NCBI RefSeq assembly: GCF_019880305.1
Contig: NZ_CP082301.1
Location: 3,162,001-3,226,000 of the forward strand
Direction: 5' to 3'
DNA from: Streptomyces decoyicus
Lineage (GTDB): Bacteria > Actinomycetota > Actinomycetes > Streptomycetales > Streptomycetaceae
Length of the DNA: 64,000 nucleotides
Shown here: one piece after another, positions 1-7,648 of the stretch
Numbering within the stretch: the first letter of the stretch is position 1
How the letters are laid out: each line of letters starts with the position of its first letter
The notes under the pieces: model-generated
The model's database searches: none
The model's input: only the letters and a program-made list of their open reading frames with translations
What the model was told of the DNA's origin: nothing
Translations under genes and position numbers: made by a program

Positions 1-337
1 GCGCCAGGGCGTCCTCGCGCTTGCGGGAGCGCAGGTCGTTCTCGGTGTAGCGGCGGAACTCGGCGGAGGCGGCGCGCACGTCGTCGTCGGGGACGAGGTC
101 GGGCCCGCCGTAGGCGTCGGGGAAGAGCCGGGCCAGGACCGGGTCGGCGGGCGGTTCGCTGGGGCCGTCGTTGAAGATCGACGCCAGCAGGTCGTCGCTC
201 TCGCTCTCCCCGGCCTCCTCGCCCGGACCGAGCAGCTCTATCAGCTGGACGGCGAGGCTGCGCAGGATGGAGATCTCGACCTCGTCGAGGGGTACGGCGG
301 CGCCGCCGCCGGGCAGCGGCTCGAAGTGCCCGGTCAT
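1..337 (-). CDS. DUF2017 family protein (3' part outside window)
   Basis: The reverse strand from an ATG at 337 reads [20 protein letters not shown] and continues open to the window edge, so only the N-terminal ~112 residues are seen. The start matches the DUF2017 family, which in actinobacteria usually sits next to clpS. The function is unknown; the conserved pairing suggests a link to ClpS/ClpCP proteolysis. The clpS stop codon overlaps this start as ATGA, so the two are probably translationally coupled. The rest of the protein is mostly acidic and helical with no membrane segment. Confidence 0.85.
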   Translation of the reverse strand, partial: MTGHFEPLPGGGAAVPLDEVEISILRSLAVQLIELLGPGEEAGESESDDLLASIFNDGPSEPPADPVLARLFPDAYGGPDLVPDDDVRAASAEFRRYTENDLRSRKREDALA

Positions 338-696
338 TTGCGGTCCTGCTGGAGGGTCGCCCACAGGCCGTAGCCGTGCATCGCCTGCACGTCGCGTTCC
401 ATTTCCTCGCGGCTGCCGCTGGAGACCACCGCGCGTCCCTTGTGATGGACGTCGAGCATCAACTGGTGCGCCTTGTCCTTGGAGTAGCCGAAGTACGACT
501 GGAAGACGTACGAGACATAGCTCATGAGGTTGACCGGGTCGTTGTGGACGATCGTGACCCACGGGAGGTCGGGTTCGGGGACCTCGAAGGGAGCCTCGCT
601 CGACTCGGGACGCTCGACCTCGACCGGGACACTGAGGGTGCAGCGATGCGGCCGGAGCGTAATCGTGGGGGACGGGTGGGCGCTCACAGGCCCCAT
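334..696 (-). CDS. clpS: ATP-dependent Clp protease adaptor ClpS
   Basis: ClpS binds the N-domain of the ClpA/ClpC unfoldase and delivers N-degron substrates to ClpP in the cytoplasm. The diagnostic core is present: [20 protein letters not shown], followed by the helix around [17 protein letters not shown] and the C-terminal GYGLWATL. The N-terminus is variable. ATG at 696 and GTG at 687 are both possible starts; neither has a strong ribosome site, and a longer frame reaches 723. About 120 residues from 696, normal for actinobacterial ClpS. The stop overlaps the DUF2017 start, giving a two-gene operon divergent from the nicotinate phosphoribosyltransferase gene. Confidence 0.93.
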   Translation of the reverse strand: MGPVSAHPSPTITLRPHRCTLSVPVEVERPESSEAPFEVPEPDLPWVTIVHNDPVNLMSYVSYVFQSYFGYSKDKAHQLMLDVHHKGRAVVSSGSREEMERDVQAMHGYGLWATLQQDRK

Positions 697-839
697 GCTG
701 CCACCCGGGGGCGGGCGACGCACAAATGCCCCTCGCGCGGGCCGCGTCGGCCAGCTGCGTACCGAGGCCGGGAGCGGCCTTTTGTCCGCCCCGGAGCACT
801 ATCGTCAGAGTGACGAGTATCGGGGGTAGCATTTCCTCC

Positions 840-2168
840 ATGAACACAGCAGACCTGGGGCTGCCGGTGGCCGTGCCGTCGACTGCGCTCTTCACCGACC
901 AGTACGAACTCACCATGCTGCAGGCCGCGTTGCGGTCCGGCACCGCGGACCGGCGCTCGGTCTTCGAGGTCTTCACCCGCCGGCTTCCCGAGGGCCGCCG
1001 TTACGGCGTGGTGGGCGGCACCGGCCGGGTGCTGGACGCGGTGGAGAACTTCCGCTTCGACGAGACCATCCTCGGCTTCCTGCGCGAGCGCGGCATCCTC
1101 GACGAGCCGACGCTGGAGTGGCTGGCCGACTACCGCTTCCGCGGCGACATCTGGGGCTACCCGGAGGGCGAGGTCTACTTCCCCGGCTCCCCGGTCATGC
1201 GGGTCGAGGGCACCTTCGCCGAGGCGGTCCTCCTGGAGACGGTGATCCTCTCGATCCTCAACCACGACTCCGCGGTGGCCGCGGCCGCCTCCCGGATGTC
1301 GGTGGCGGCCGGCGACCGCCCGCTGATGGAGATGGGCGCCCGCCGCACCCATGAGCTCTCGGCGGTGGCCGCGTCCCGCGCCGCGTACGTCGGCGGCTTC
1401 CACACCACCTCCGACCTGGCCGCCGGGTTCCGCTACCACATCCCCACCGTCGGCACCAGCGCCCACGCCTTCACCCTGCTGCACGACACCGAGCGGGACG
1501 CCTTCACCGCGCAGGTCGAGACCCTCGGCAGCGGTACGACCCTGCTCGTGGACACCTTCGACGTCACCGAGGCGGTGCGCACCGCCGTGGAGGTGGCCGG
1601 GCCCGGTCTCGGCGCCGTACGGATCGACTCCGGCGATCTGCTGCTGATCGCCCACCGGGTGCGCCACCAGCTGGACGAGCTGGGCGCCGGGAAGACCAAG
1701 ATCGTGGTGACCAGCGATCTGGACGAGTACGCCATCGCCTCGCTGGCCGCCGCGCCGGTGGACGCGTACGGCGTCGGCACCCAGGTGGTGACCGGCAGCG
1801 GGCACCCGACCTGCTCGATGGTCTACAAGCTGGTCGCCCGCGCCGACGGCGAGGAGCCCGGCACGCCGCTGCGGCCGGTCGCGAAGAAGTCGATGGGCGC
1901 CAAGACCTCGCACGGCGGCCGTAAGTGGGCCGCGCGCCGGGTCGACGAGGACGGTGTGGCCGTGGCCGAGGTCATCGGCACCGGGCCGGTCCCGGCGGAG
2001 CTGGCCGACCGGCAGCTGCTGGTGCCGCTGGTGAGCGCCGGCAAGGTGGTCGCGCGCGAGCCGCTGGACGCCGCCCGCGACCGGCACATCGCCGCCCGCG
2101 ACCGGCTGCCGCTGTCGGCGACCCAGCTCTCCCGCGGCGAGCCCGTGCTGCCCACCGAGTACGTCTGA
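840..2168 (+). CDS. pncB: Nicotinate phosphoribosyltransferase
   Basis: This enzyme converts nicotinate and PRPP to nicotinate mononucleotide in NAD salvage (Preiss-Handler pathway). The 442-residue product starts MNTADLGLPVAVPS and has the family N-terminus FTDQYELTMLQAAL, a central LVDTFDV strand, the phosphate-binding region around IRIDSGDL and TSDLDEYAI, and a C-terminal KKSMGAKTSHGGRK loop. The frame is open further upstream, but ATG 840 starts at the conserved N-terminus, so it is chosen. A nicotinamidase-like gene follows 175 bp downstream on the same strand, which makes nicotinamide to nicotinate to NaMN a plausible local pathway. Confidence 0.95.
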   Translation: MNTADLGLPVAVPSTALFTDQYELTMLQAALRSGTADRRSVFEVFTRRLPEGRRYGVVGGTGRVLDAVENFRFDETILGFLRERGILDEPTLEWLADYRFRGDIWGYPEGEVYFPGSPVMRVEGTFAEAVLLETVILSILNHDSAVAAAASRMSVAAGDRPLMEMGARRTHELSAVAASRAAYVGGFHTTSDLAAGFRYHIPTVGTSAHAFTLLHDTERDAFTAQVETLGSGTTLLVDTFDVTEAVRTAVEVAGPGLGAVRIDSGDLLLIAHRVRHQLDELGAGKTKIVVTSDLDEYAIASLAAAPVDAYGVGTQVVTGSGHPTCSMVYKLVARADGEEPGTPLRPVAKKSMGAKTSHGGRKWAARRVDEDGVAVAEVIGTGPVPAELADRQLLVPLVSAGKVVAREPLDAARDRHIAARDRLPLSATQLSRGEPVLPTEYV

Positions 2169-2343
2169 CCGGGGGCCGTCGCCCGCGAGCGGGGTGCCGG
2201 GCGGCGGCTGCCGGACGCCGTGCCCGGCATCCGCACCTCCCGCCGGGCTCCGCACCACTCCCGCAATCCCCTTGCAGTGGCTACCCTCGGTCACACCACC
2301 GCTCCGCGCCCCTCCCCCGATTTCCAGCCGGAAGGCACGCACC

Positions 2344-2940
2344 ATGCACCGGGCATTGATCGTCGTTGATGTGCAGAACGACTTCTGCGAGGGCGGCAGC
2401 CTCGCGGTGGCGGGAGGTGCGGATGTCGCGGCGGCCATCACCGATCTGATCGGCCAGGCGGCCGGCGGCTGCTACCGCCATGTCGTGGCCACCCGGGACC
2501 ACCACATCGATCCCGGCGACCACTTCTCCGACACCCCGGACTACGAGCACTCCTGGCCGGTGCACTGCGTGGCCGGCACGGAGGGCAGCAGCTTCCACCC
2601 CAATTTCGCCCCGGCGCTCGCCTCCGGCGCCATCGACGCGGTCTTCGACAAGGGCTCCCACACCGGCGCCTACAGCGGCTTCGAGGGCGCGGACGAGAAC
2701 GGCGTCCCGCTCGCGGACTGGCTGCACGCGCACCGCGTCAGCGAGGTCGATGTGGTCGGCATCGCCACCGACCACTGCGTACGCGCCACCGCCCTGGACG
2801 CGGTCCGCGCCGGGCTGCGCACCCATGTCCTGCTGGATCTGACCGCCGGTGTGGCCGCGCGCACCACCGAGCGGGCGCTGGAGGAGCTGCGGGCGGCCGG
2901 CGCCGAGCTGACCGGCAAGCCGGTGGTCCTCGGCGGATAG
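2344..2940 (+). CDS. pncA: Isochorismatase-family hydrolase, probable nicotinamidase
   Basis: Cysteine hydrolase of 198 residues. The N-terminal VVDVQNDFCEGGSL carries the catalytic Asp of nicotinamidases. A metal-site-like region reads ATRDHHIDPGDHF, and the catalytic Cys lies in VVGIATDHCVRATALDA. These are the nicotinamidase hallmarks, including the D-x-H-x2-H arrangement. It would hydrolyse nicotinamide to nicotinate and feed the adjacent phosphoribosyltransferase. ATG 2344 begins right at the conserved strand; upstream in-frame sequence has no family similarity. Other isochorismatase-like activities cannot be excluded, but the context favours nicotinamidase. Confidence 0.9.
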   Translation: MHRALIVVDVQNDFCEGGSLAVAGGADVAAAITDLIGQAAGGCYRHVVATRDHHIDPGDHFSDTPDYEHSWPVHCVAGTEGSSFHPNFAPALASGAIDAVFDKGSHTGAYSGFEGADENGVPLADWLHAHRVSEVDVVGIATDHCVRATALDAVRAGLRTHVLLDLTAGVAARTTERALEELRAAGAELTGKPVVLGG

Positions 2941-2982
2941 GGGTGATCCGGAAGACACGCCCTGAGGAGGCCGCGGAGCCCG

Positions 2983-3372
2983 TCAGGCGGCCGATGCGGG
3001 GCGCTCGTCGTCCCCGTCCGGGCCCTCCCCCCTGACCGGGAGCGCAGGGTTCCGCAGCAGCGCCCGTATCGGGTGCCAGGACTCGGTGTCGTCCTCCGGG
3101 GCCTCGCGCCAGACCAGGCCGTCCGGATGGTGCAGGACGGCCGTGATCTCGTCGGGTGTGGGCGGCTCGCTGTTGCCGCGCAGGTAGACGGCCCGCAGCC
3201 CGAGGTTGCGCAGCCTGGTCAGGGCGCGCTGTCGGTTCACGGCGTGGACCAGGACCCGCACCCGGCAACCGCAGTCGTAGAGGCCGCCGCGCGCCCCGTG
3301 GGGCGGTCTGGGCAGCGAGAGGGCGACCACCACGCTTCCGCCAGGAAGCCTGATGAAACCGCCACCGGACAT
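2983..3372 (-). CDS. Conserved hypothetical protein
   Basis: Small soluble protein of 129 residues, MSGGGFIRLPGGSVVVALSL onward, with a DCGC cysteine pair, a basic middle segment rich in Arg and Leu, and an acidic tail. No domain recognised. Two starts are close together: ATG 3378 (MTMSGG) and ATG 3372. The GGGGGAG ribosome site is ~8 nt from 3372 but only 2 nt from 3378, so 3372 is preferred. It is convergent with the nicotinamidase gene and lies after the terminator of the protease gene, so it is probably its own transcript. Confidence 0.7.
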   Translation of the reverse strand: MSGGGFIRLPGGSVVVALSLPRPPHGARGGLYDCGCRVRVLVHAVNRQRALTRLRNLGLRAVYLRGNSEPPTPDEITAVLHHPDGLVWREAPEDDTESWHPIRALLRNPALPVRGEGPDGDDERPASAA

Positions 3373-3435
3373 CGTCATATCTCCCCCGTGAGACTTCGCG
3401 TCAACAAGGAACTGTAGAACGCATCTAAACGCGAA

Positions 3436-3467
3436 TCGGCCGCCGCCCGCTAGGGGGCGACGGCCGA
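3436..3467 (-). terminator. Hairpin terminator after the M6 protease gene
   Basis: A GC-rich inverted repeat lies 28 bp past the protease stop: TCGGCCG and CGCCC pair with GGGCG and CGGCCGA around a GCTA loop. No long T-tract follows, which is common for Streptomyces terminators. Confidence 0.6.
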
Positions 3468-3494
3468 ATAGCATCTGACCTGTGGTTTTACCTT

Positions 3495-5885
3495 TTACTT
3501 ACCGGAGCGGCCGACCTGGAGCGTCACCGTGGAGCCGTCCCGGGCCTCCTTGGTGATCTTGATCCGGGTGTGGGTGTCAGGAACGATCACACCGCCGGTC
3601 GGGTTCGCCTTGTCGTAGTAGACGCCGTGCCGGTCGTCGAAGAGCGTCACGCCCGGCTTCGACTTGATCTTGACCTGCTTGCCGTCCTTGTGGAGCGTCA
3701 GGGCATCGGTCCGGTAGCGCGTGAAGGTCGAGTCGTAGGACTGGAAGCGGTTGCGCATCAGCTTGCCGTCGGCCCACCGCTCGGCCTTCGGGTGCGCGTC
3801 CACCGGCAGGATCTGCCCGTAGCCGGGGTGCTGGCCGACGTTGTTGTCCGCCTGCGAGGTGTCCCACAGCCAGATCAGCACGCCGTTCTGGTACGGGAAG
3901 TGCTCCACCCAGCTCGGCTTGTCGGTGGTCCAGCCGAAGTTGTACGGGCCGACCTTGAGGGTCTTGTCGTACGACACGTACTGGCGGTTCTCGGCGATGT
4001 AGTACTGCGGGTAGTCCTTGGTGAAGGACGCACCGATGCGCGAGAAGCCCTTGCTGGTCCAGCCGTTGTCGTCGCCCTCGGCGTTGTCGCTGAACAGCGG
4101 CTTGCCGTCGGCCGTGACGCCGATGCTGTCGGCCGCGAAGCCCTTCTGCGCCGCGCCGCCGTCGGTCTGGTAGCGGAAGCGGAGGTCGATCTTCTTGCCC
4201 GCGTAGGCGTCCAGCGGGTAGGCCAGGTCCTGGTAGGCGCCGACGGTGCCGGTCAGCGCGGGCTTGTCGCTGCCGTCCCGCGGCAGGGCCTTGCCGTTCG
4301 CGGTGCCGTCCAGGGCGGTCCAGTTGGCGCCGCCGTCGGTGGAGACCTCGGCGTAGAGGTAGTCGTAGTCCTTCTCGATGTCCCACCAGCCCTTGAGCGT
4401 CAGCGACGCCTTGGCCTTGCCGGTGAGGTCCACCGGCCGGGACAGCGTGTTCTTGAGGTCGTCGCCCATGCCGCTCCACCACTGGTGGGAGCCTTCCGCG
4501 GGCGCGACGATGTCCGTCTTGACCTTCTTGGCGGGCAGTTCGACGACCACCGCCTGCTTGTTCTTGGTGTTGTACTCCGCGACGCCCAGCTTGTGGGTGG
4601 ACTTCTTCGCGGCCTTCGCCTTGCCGTAGTTGAGCCAGCCCAGCTGGAGCTTGTCCCAGGCGCTCATGTCGCCGGGCAGGTCGCCGATGCTGTTCTTGCC
4701 GGTGCCGAGCCAGGAGCCGCCCGACATCAGCGACCAGAAGTCCACGGAGGACTCGCCGGTGCCGCTGGTGTCGTACTCGTCCGGCAGGCCCAGGTCATGG
4801 CCGTACTCGTGGGCGAAGACGCCGAGTCCGCCGTTCTCCGGCTGCATGGTGTAGTCGCCGACCCAGATCCCGGTGTCGCCGATCTGGGTGCCGCCCGCCT
4901 TGTTCGCACCGGGGCCGGTCCGGCCGGCGTCGGTGCCGTAGGCGTACCAGCGGTGCGCCCAGATGGCGTTGGTCTTCTGGACCCCGCCGCCCGCGGACTC
5001 GTCCTCGCCGGCGTGCACGATCTGGAAGTGGTCGATGTAGCCGTCGGGCTCGTTGAAGTTGCCGTCGCCGTCGTGGTCGTAGCGGTCCCACTGGTCGTAC
5101 TTGGCCAGGTCGGTCTTGATCTGGGCGTCGGTACGGCCCTTGGCCTTCTGGTCCTCGGCCCACTGGTTGACGCCGTCGCGGATCAGGTCCCAGGCGCTGG
5201 CGCAGTTGGTCTGGCCGCAGTAGTTGGAGCCGTAACGGGCCTCGTTGTAGTCGACCTTGACCCAGTCGGAGACCTCGCCCTGGACCGAGTAGCGGCCCGA
5301 GGACTGCTTCTCGTAGTACTTGGCCAGCGACTGCTTCTTCTTGTCGTGCGAGAAGTAGAGGTCCTGGAAGTGCTTCTGGTTGAAGTCCTTCTGCCAGGCC
5401 GTGCTGTTGTCCTCGGCACGGTCCGGCTCGGCTATCTTGTTGTGCGCCGGGCCGGGGTCGCCGCCGTACTTCTTCACCGGGGGCTTCGGGCCGTCGCCGT
5501 CCGGGTCGAACATCGTGGTGTCGTCGACCTTGTCGCCGAAGTCCACGAGGACGGTGAAGATCTTGTCGGTCTTCTGCCGGGCGAGCTCGACGTACTTGCT
5601 CTTGCCGAGCTTGACGACCTTGGAGCCGTTCCGCTCGGTCGTCTTGGCGTCACCGGAGATGACCTGCTGGAGCGCTTCCTTGCGCTCGGCCGCCTGCCGC
5701 TCGCTGAACGGCCCCTTGAGGTCGTGGTCCACGGTCCGCTCGGGGGCGGGGTCATGGCGCCTGGCGAGGGGCGACGGTCCCTGCGCGTCGGCCGCAGCCA
5801 CCCCCGAAGACAAAGCGGCCGCCCCGATCGCGGCGATTGCCGTGGCCAGGGCGGCCGATCTGAACACCGTTCTGTTGTCTCTCAC
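3495..5885 (-). CDS. Secreted immune inhibitor A-type M6 metalloprotease
   Basis: Extracellular zinc protease of 796 residues. Residues 1-33 form a signal peptide (Arg near the start, hydrophobic AALATAIAAIGAAAL, AxA-type cleavage near AAADA). A propeptide follows, then the catalytic domain. The zinc motif is HEYGH (His359, Glu360, His363), followed by DLGLPDEYD, typical of the M6/InhA family. A DHDGDGN segment around 270-276 looks like a calcium site. The rest matches the long InhA C-terminal region, with a jelly-roll-like part around 470-620. Likely role is degradation of external or host-type proteins. It is transcribed divergently from a small membrane protein, with ~400 bp between them. 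Confidence 0.93.
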   Translation of the reverse strand: MRDNRTVFRSAALATAIAAIGAAALSSGVAAADAQGPSPLARRHDPAPERTVDHDLKGPFSERQAAERKEALQQVISGDAKTTERNGSKVVKLGKSKYVELARQKTDKIFTVLVDFGDKVDDTTMFDPDGDGPKPPVKKYGGDPGPAHNKIAEPDRAEDNSTAWQKDFNQKHFQDLYFSHDKKKQSLAKYYEKQSSGRYSVQGEVSDWVKVDYNEARYGSNYCGQTNCASAWDLIRDGVNQWAEDQKAKGRTDAQIKTDLAKYDQWDRYDHDGDGNFNEPDGYIDHFQIVHAGEDESAGGGVQKTNAIWAHRWYAYGTDAGRTGPGANKAGGTQIGDTGIWVGDYTMQPENGGLGVFAHEYGHDLGLPDEYDTSGTGESSVDFWSLMSGGSWLGTGKNSIGDLPGDMSAWDKLQLGWLNYGKAKAAKKSTHKLGVAEYNTKNKQAVVVELPAKKVKTDIVAPAEGSHQWWSGMGDDLKNTLSRPVDLTGKAKASLTLKGWWDIEKDYDYLYAEVSTDGGANWTALDGTANGKALPRDGSDKPALTGTVGAYQDLAYPLDAYAGKKIDLRFRYQTDGGAAQKGFAADSIGVTADGKPLFSDNAEGDDNGWTSKGFSRIGASFTKDYPQYYIAENRQYVSYDKTLKVGPYNFGWTTDKPSWVEHFPYQNGVLIWLWDTSQADNNVGQHPGYGQILPVDAHPKAERWADGKLMRNRFQSYDSTFTRYRTDALTLHKDGKQVKIKSKPGVTLFDDRHGVYYDKANPTGGVIVPDTHTRIKITKEARDGSTVTLQVGRSGK

Positions 5886-6284
5886 TTGGCGCTGTCCTCC
5901 CCTTCGAACCGGTCACTGTTCGACGGCATTCGACCGGAAGTACGGGGAAAAAGACAGATCTTGACTTGGGCACGTCAGCGAAGTACGTTTCTCGGTCCGT
6001 GAGTTACGGGTATCGGACGCCGCGCGGCAGCGGCGCTCCGGACGTCACCGCGGCGGGCAGGGACCCGGTGTATATGCCCGTCGGGCATGCGCCCCCGTCC
6101 CCAACAGCCATGACGGCGCCGGGCATGCGTAGACACGGCCGCTCGGTGCGCCCCCTGTGCACCGGAACCGTGGGTTAGGTCACGCTTACTTGGCGTTCCG
6201 CCCGGGCAAAAAGGACCGTAGGCTCGTTTGATGGCGCGCCCTTGACCGACACCCCCTGCCGACCCTCCGAGGACGGATTCCGCC
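5886..6284. promoter_or_regulatory. Divergent intergenic region, M6 protease / membrane protein
   Basis: This 399-bp gap must hold the promoters of both divergent genes. It is slightly AT-richer than its surroundings near 5935-5975. I see no convincing -35/-10 pair, RNA gene or long inverted repeat. GAGGACGG ahead of 6285 is the likely ribosome site of the small membrane protein. Confidence 0.4.
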
Positions 6285-6641
6285 ATGCCTCGTCCGACTG
6301 CCGCACAGCTCGCCTACGGTTCGGCCACCGTCTTTCTCTCCACCCTCGCGATGCTGCTGCTCTCGCAGACGCAGACCGGGGTCGGAGTCGCGGTCATCGC
6401 CATCGCCGGGCTCGGGCTCGGGCTGCTGGTCGCCATGACGGTCCCGATGCCCGCGGTGCCGCGGGTGGTCCGCCGGCGCCTCGTACGGGACGGATCGCCC
6501 GCCGCGCCCGCCCCCTTGAGGTCCGTACCGACACCGCCCGAGCCCGCCCGGCCCGTGGCGGGACCTCGCCGCACCCGCTGGGGAAGCTTCACCGGCCCGG
6601 CCGCCGCCACGGACGCCCGGGTCGGCGAGCACTCACGCTGA
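6285..6641 (+). CDS. Small membrane protein, conserved in Streptomyces
   Basis: 118 residues starting MPRPTAAQLAYGSATVFLST. Two hydrophobic helices (about 10-28 and 34-54) are separated by a short turn at QTQTG; a basic Pro/Ala-rich cytoplasmic tail follows. No catalytic motif. The protein is probably a small two-helix inner-membrane protein of unknown function. A 17-bp tandem repeat begins at its last codons and runs into the end of the convergent RDD gene. Confidence 0.75.
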   Translation: MPRPTAAQLAYGSATVFLSTLAMLLLSQTQTGVGVAVIAIAGLGLGLLVAMTVPMPAVPRVVRRRLVRDGSPAAPAPLRSVPTPPEPARPVAGPRRTRWGSFTGPAAATDARVGEHSR

Positions 6642-6681
6642 GCGGGCACTCACGCCGAGCGGGAACTCACGCCGAGCGGGC
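6631..6681. repeat. 17-bp tandem repeat, three copies, across two stop codons
   Basis: Three head-to-tail units (6631-6647, 6648-6664, 6665-6681) share the core ACTCACGCYGAGCGGG and differ at two positions. The first unit holds the TGA of the membrane-protein gene; the last holds the reverse-strand TGA of the RDD gene. Confidence 0.9.
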
Positions 6682-7449
6682 GCCACCCGTCTCCGTGGAC
6701 ACCACCACGGTCTTCGCCGCCTTGTCGTGCAGACACTGGTGATACGGCTGGTCCCAGGTACACCACAGGACGTTGACCAGCCAGAAGATGAAGCCGCAGC
6801 ACGGCACGATCTCCGGCAACGTATAGACCGCGGCCCGGATCCAGCTCGCCTGGGCGGTCGGGGTCGAGCCGTTCGAGAGCATCGCCACCCGGATCTTCAT
6901 CGCCATCTTGCCGAGGGTCTGGCCGCGGCTGGAGATCATCAGTCCGTCGTAGATGAGATACGCCAGCATGGTGACGCCCGATACCGTCGACTGCCTACCG
7001 GCCTCCACGCTGTCGGTACTGAAGTAGTCCACGCCACCGACGATCAGCGTCATGATCACGGACACCGGTACCCCGATGATGATCGCGTCGATGATGCGCG
7101 CCACGAGGCGGCGGCCGCGGTTCGCCAGCGGCGGCATCCCGGCCAGTGGGTCGGCCGGTCCGGGCTGCCCGCCGTAGGGGTCACCGGCATACGGGCCACT
7201 GCCGTAGGGGTCGCCCGCATAGGGCGGCGGGGTGCCACCGGGCGGCGGGCCTCCCGGGGGTGGCGTACCGCCCTCACCAGCGCCCGTACCGCCTGCACCC
7301 GCACCGTTGCCGCGCGGCGCGTGGTTACGAGGGGCGCCGTTCTCACGGGGAGAACTGTTACGGGGAGCGCCGCCCGCCGGGGGCTCCTGCGGCTTCTTCA
7401 GGAACGGGTCGTTCTCCGGCGGCTCACCGGGGGGCTGGTCGGTACTCAT
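6667..7449 (-). CDS. RDD family membrane protein
   Basis: 260 residues. Residues 1-120 are a Pro/Gly-rich, probably disordered cytoplasmic tail with repeats around GDPYG. The RDD domain follows: GRRLVARIIDAIIIG (the Arg-Asp-Asp-type first helix), a second helix near MLAYLIYDGLM, the loop RGQTLGKMAMKIRV, and a last helix near FIFWLVNVLWC. RDD proteins are poorly characterised; some affect ion transport. The C-terminal motif WDQPYHQCLHDKAAKT is shared with the neighbouring paralogue. ATG 7449 (MSTDQPPGEP) is preferred over the upstream in-frame start. Confidence 0.88.
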   Translation of the reverse strand: MSTDQPPGEPPENDPFLKKPQEPPAGGAPRNSSPRENGAPRNHAPRGNGAGAGGTGAGEGGTPPPGGPPPGGTPPPYAGDPYGSGPYAGDPYGGQPGPADPLAGMPPLANRGRRLVARIIDAIIIGVPVSVIMTLIVGGVDYFSTDSVEAGRQSTVSGVTMLAYLIYDGLMISSRGQTLGKMAMKIRVAMLSNGSTPTAQASWIRAAVYTLPEIVPCCGFIFWLVNVLWCTWDQPYHQCLHDKAAKTVVVSTETGGARSA

Positions 7450-7608
7450 GGCCCGAGTCGACCCCTTGGCGCGGCCCGCCGCATCCGGCGAAGTCCGTTC
7501 GGGGGAAGGATGCCGCTCCCCGAGGGCTGTCTTCAACGTCCCTCCCGCCTCGGCACCGCGGTGCGCCGCGGCGGCGCTCGGCCACCGCGGCGGTCCGGCG
7601 GAAGTCGG

Positions 7609-7648
7609 GACCGGGCGAACGGCCCGGTGAACGGCCCGGCGGACGGCC
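7609..7648. repeat. 12-bp degenerate tandem repeat after an RDD gene
   Basis: Units GACCGGGCGAAC, GGCCCGGTGAAC and GGCCCGGCGGAC follow one another, then a partial GGCC that abuts the reverse-strand stop codon of the second RDD gene. Confidence 0.7.

Noticed and set aside
684..2441. Long reverse-strand open frame opposite pncB and pncA (585 codons)
   Set aside because: It is a shadow frame of high-GC coding sequence, rich in Gly/Arg/Ala with no domain, and lies opposite two well-supported enzymes.
3570..6002. Long plus-strand open frame opposite the M6 protease (810 codons)
   Set aside because: Val/Leu/Gly-rich shadow frame without motif; the reverse strand encodes a clear InhA-type protease with signal peptide.
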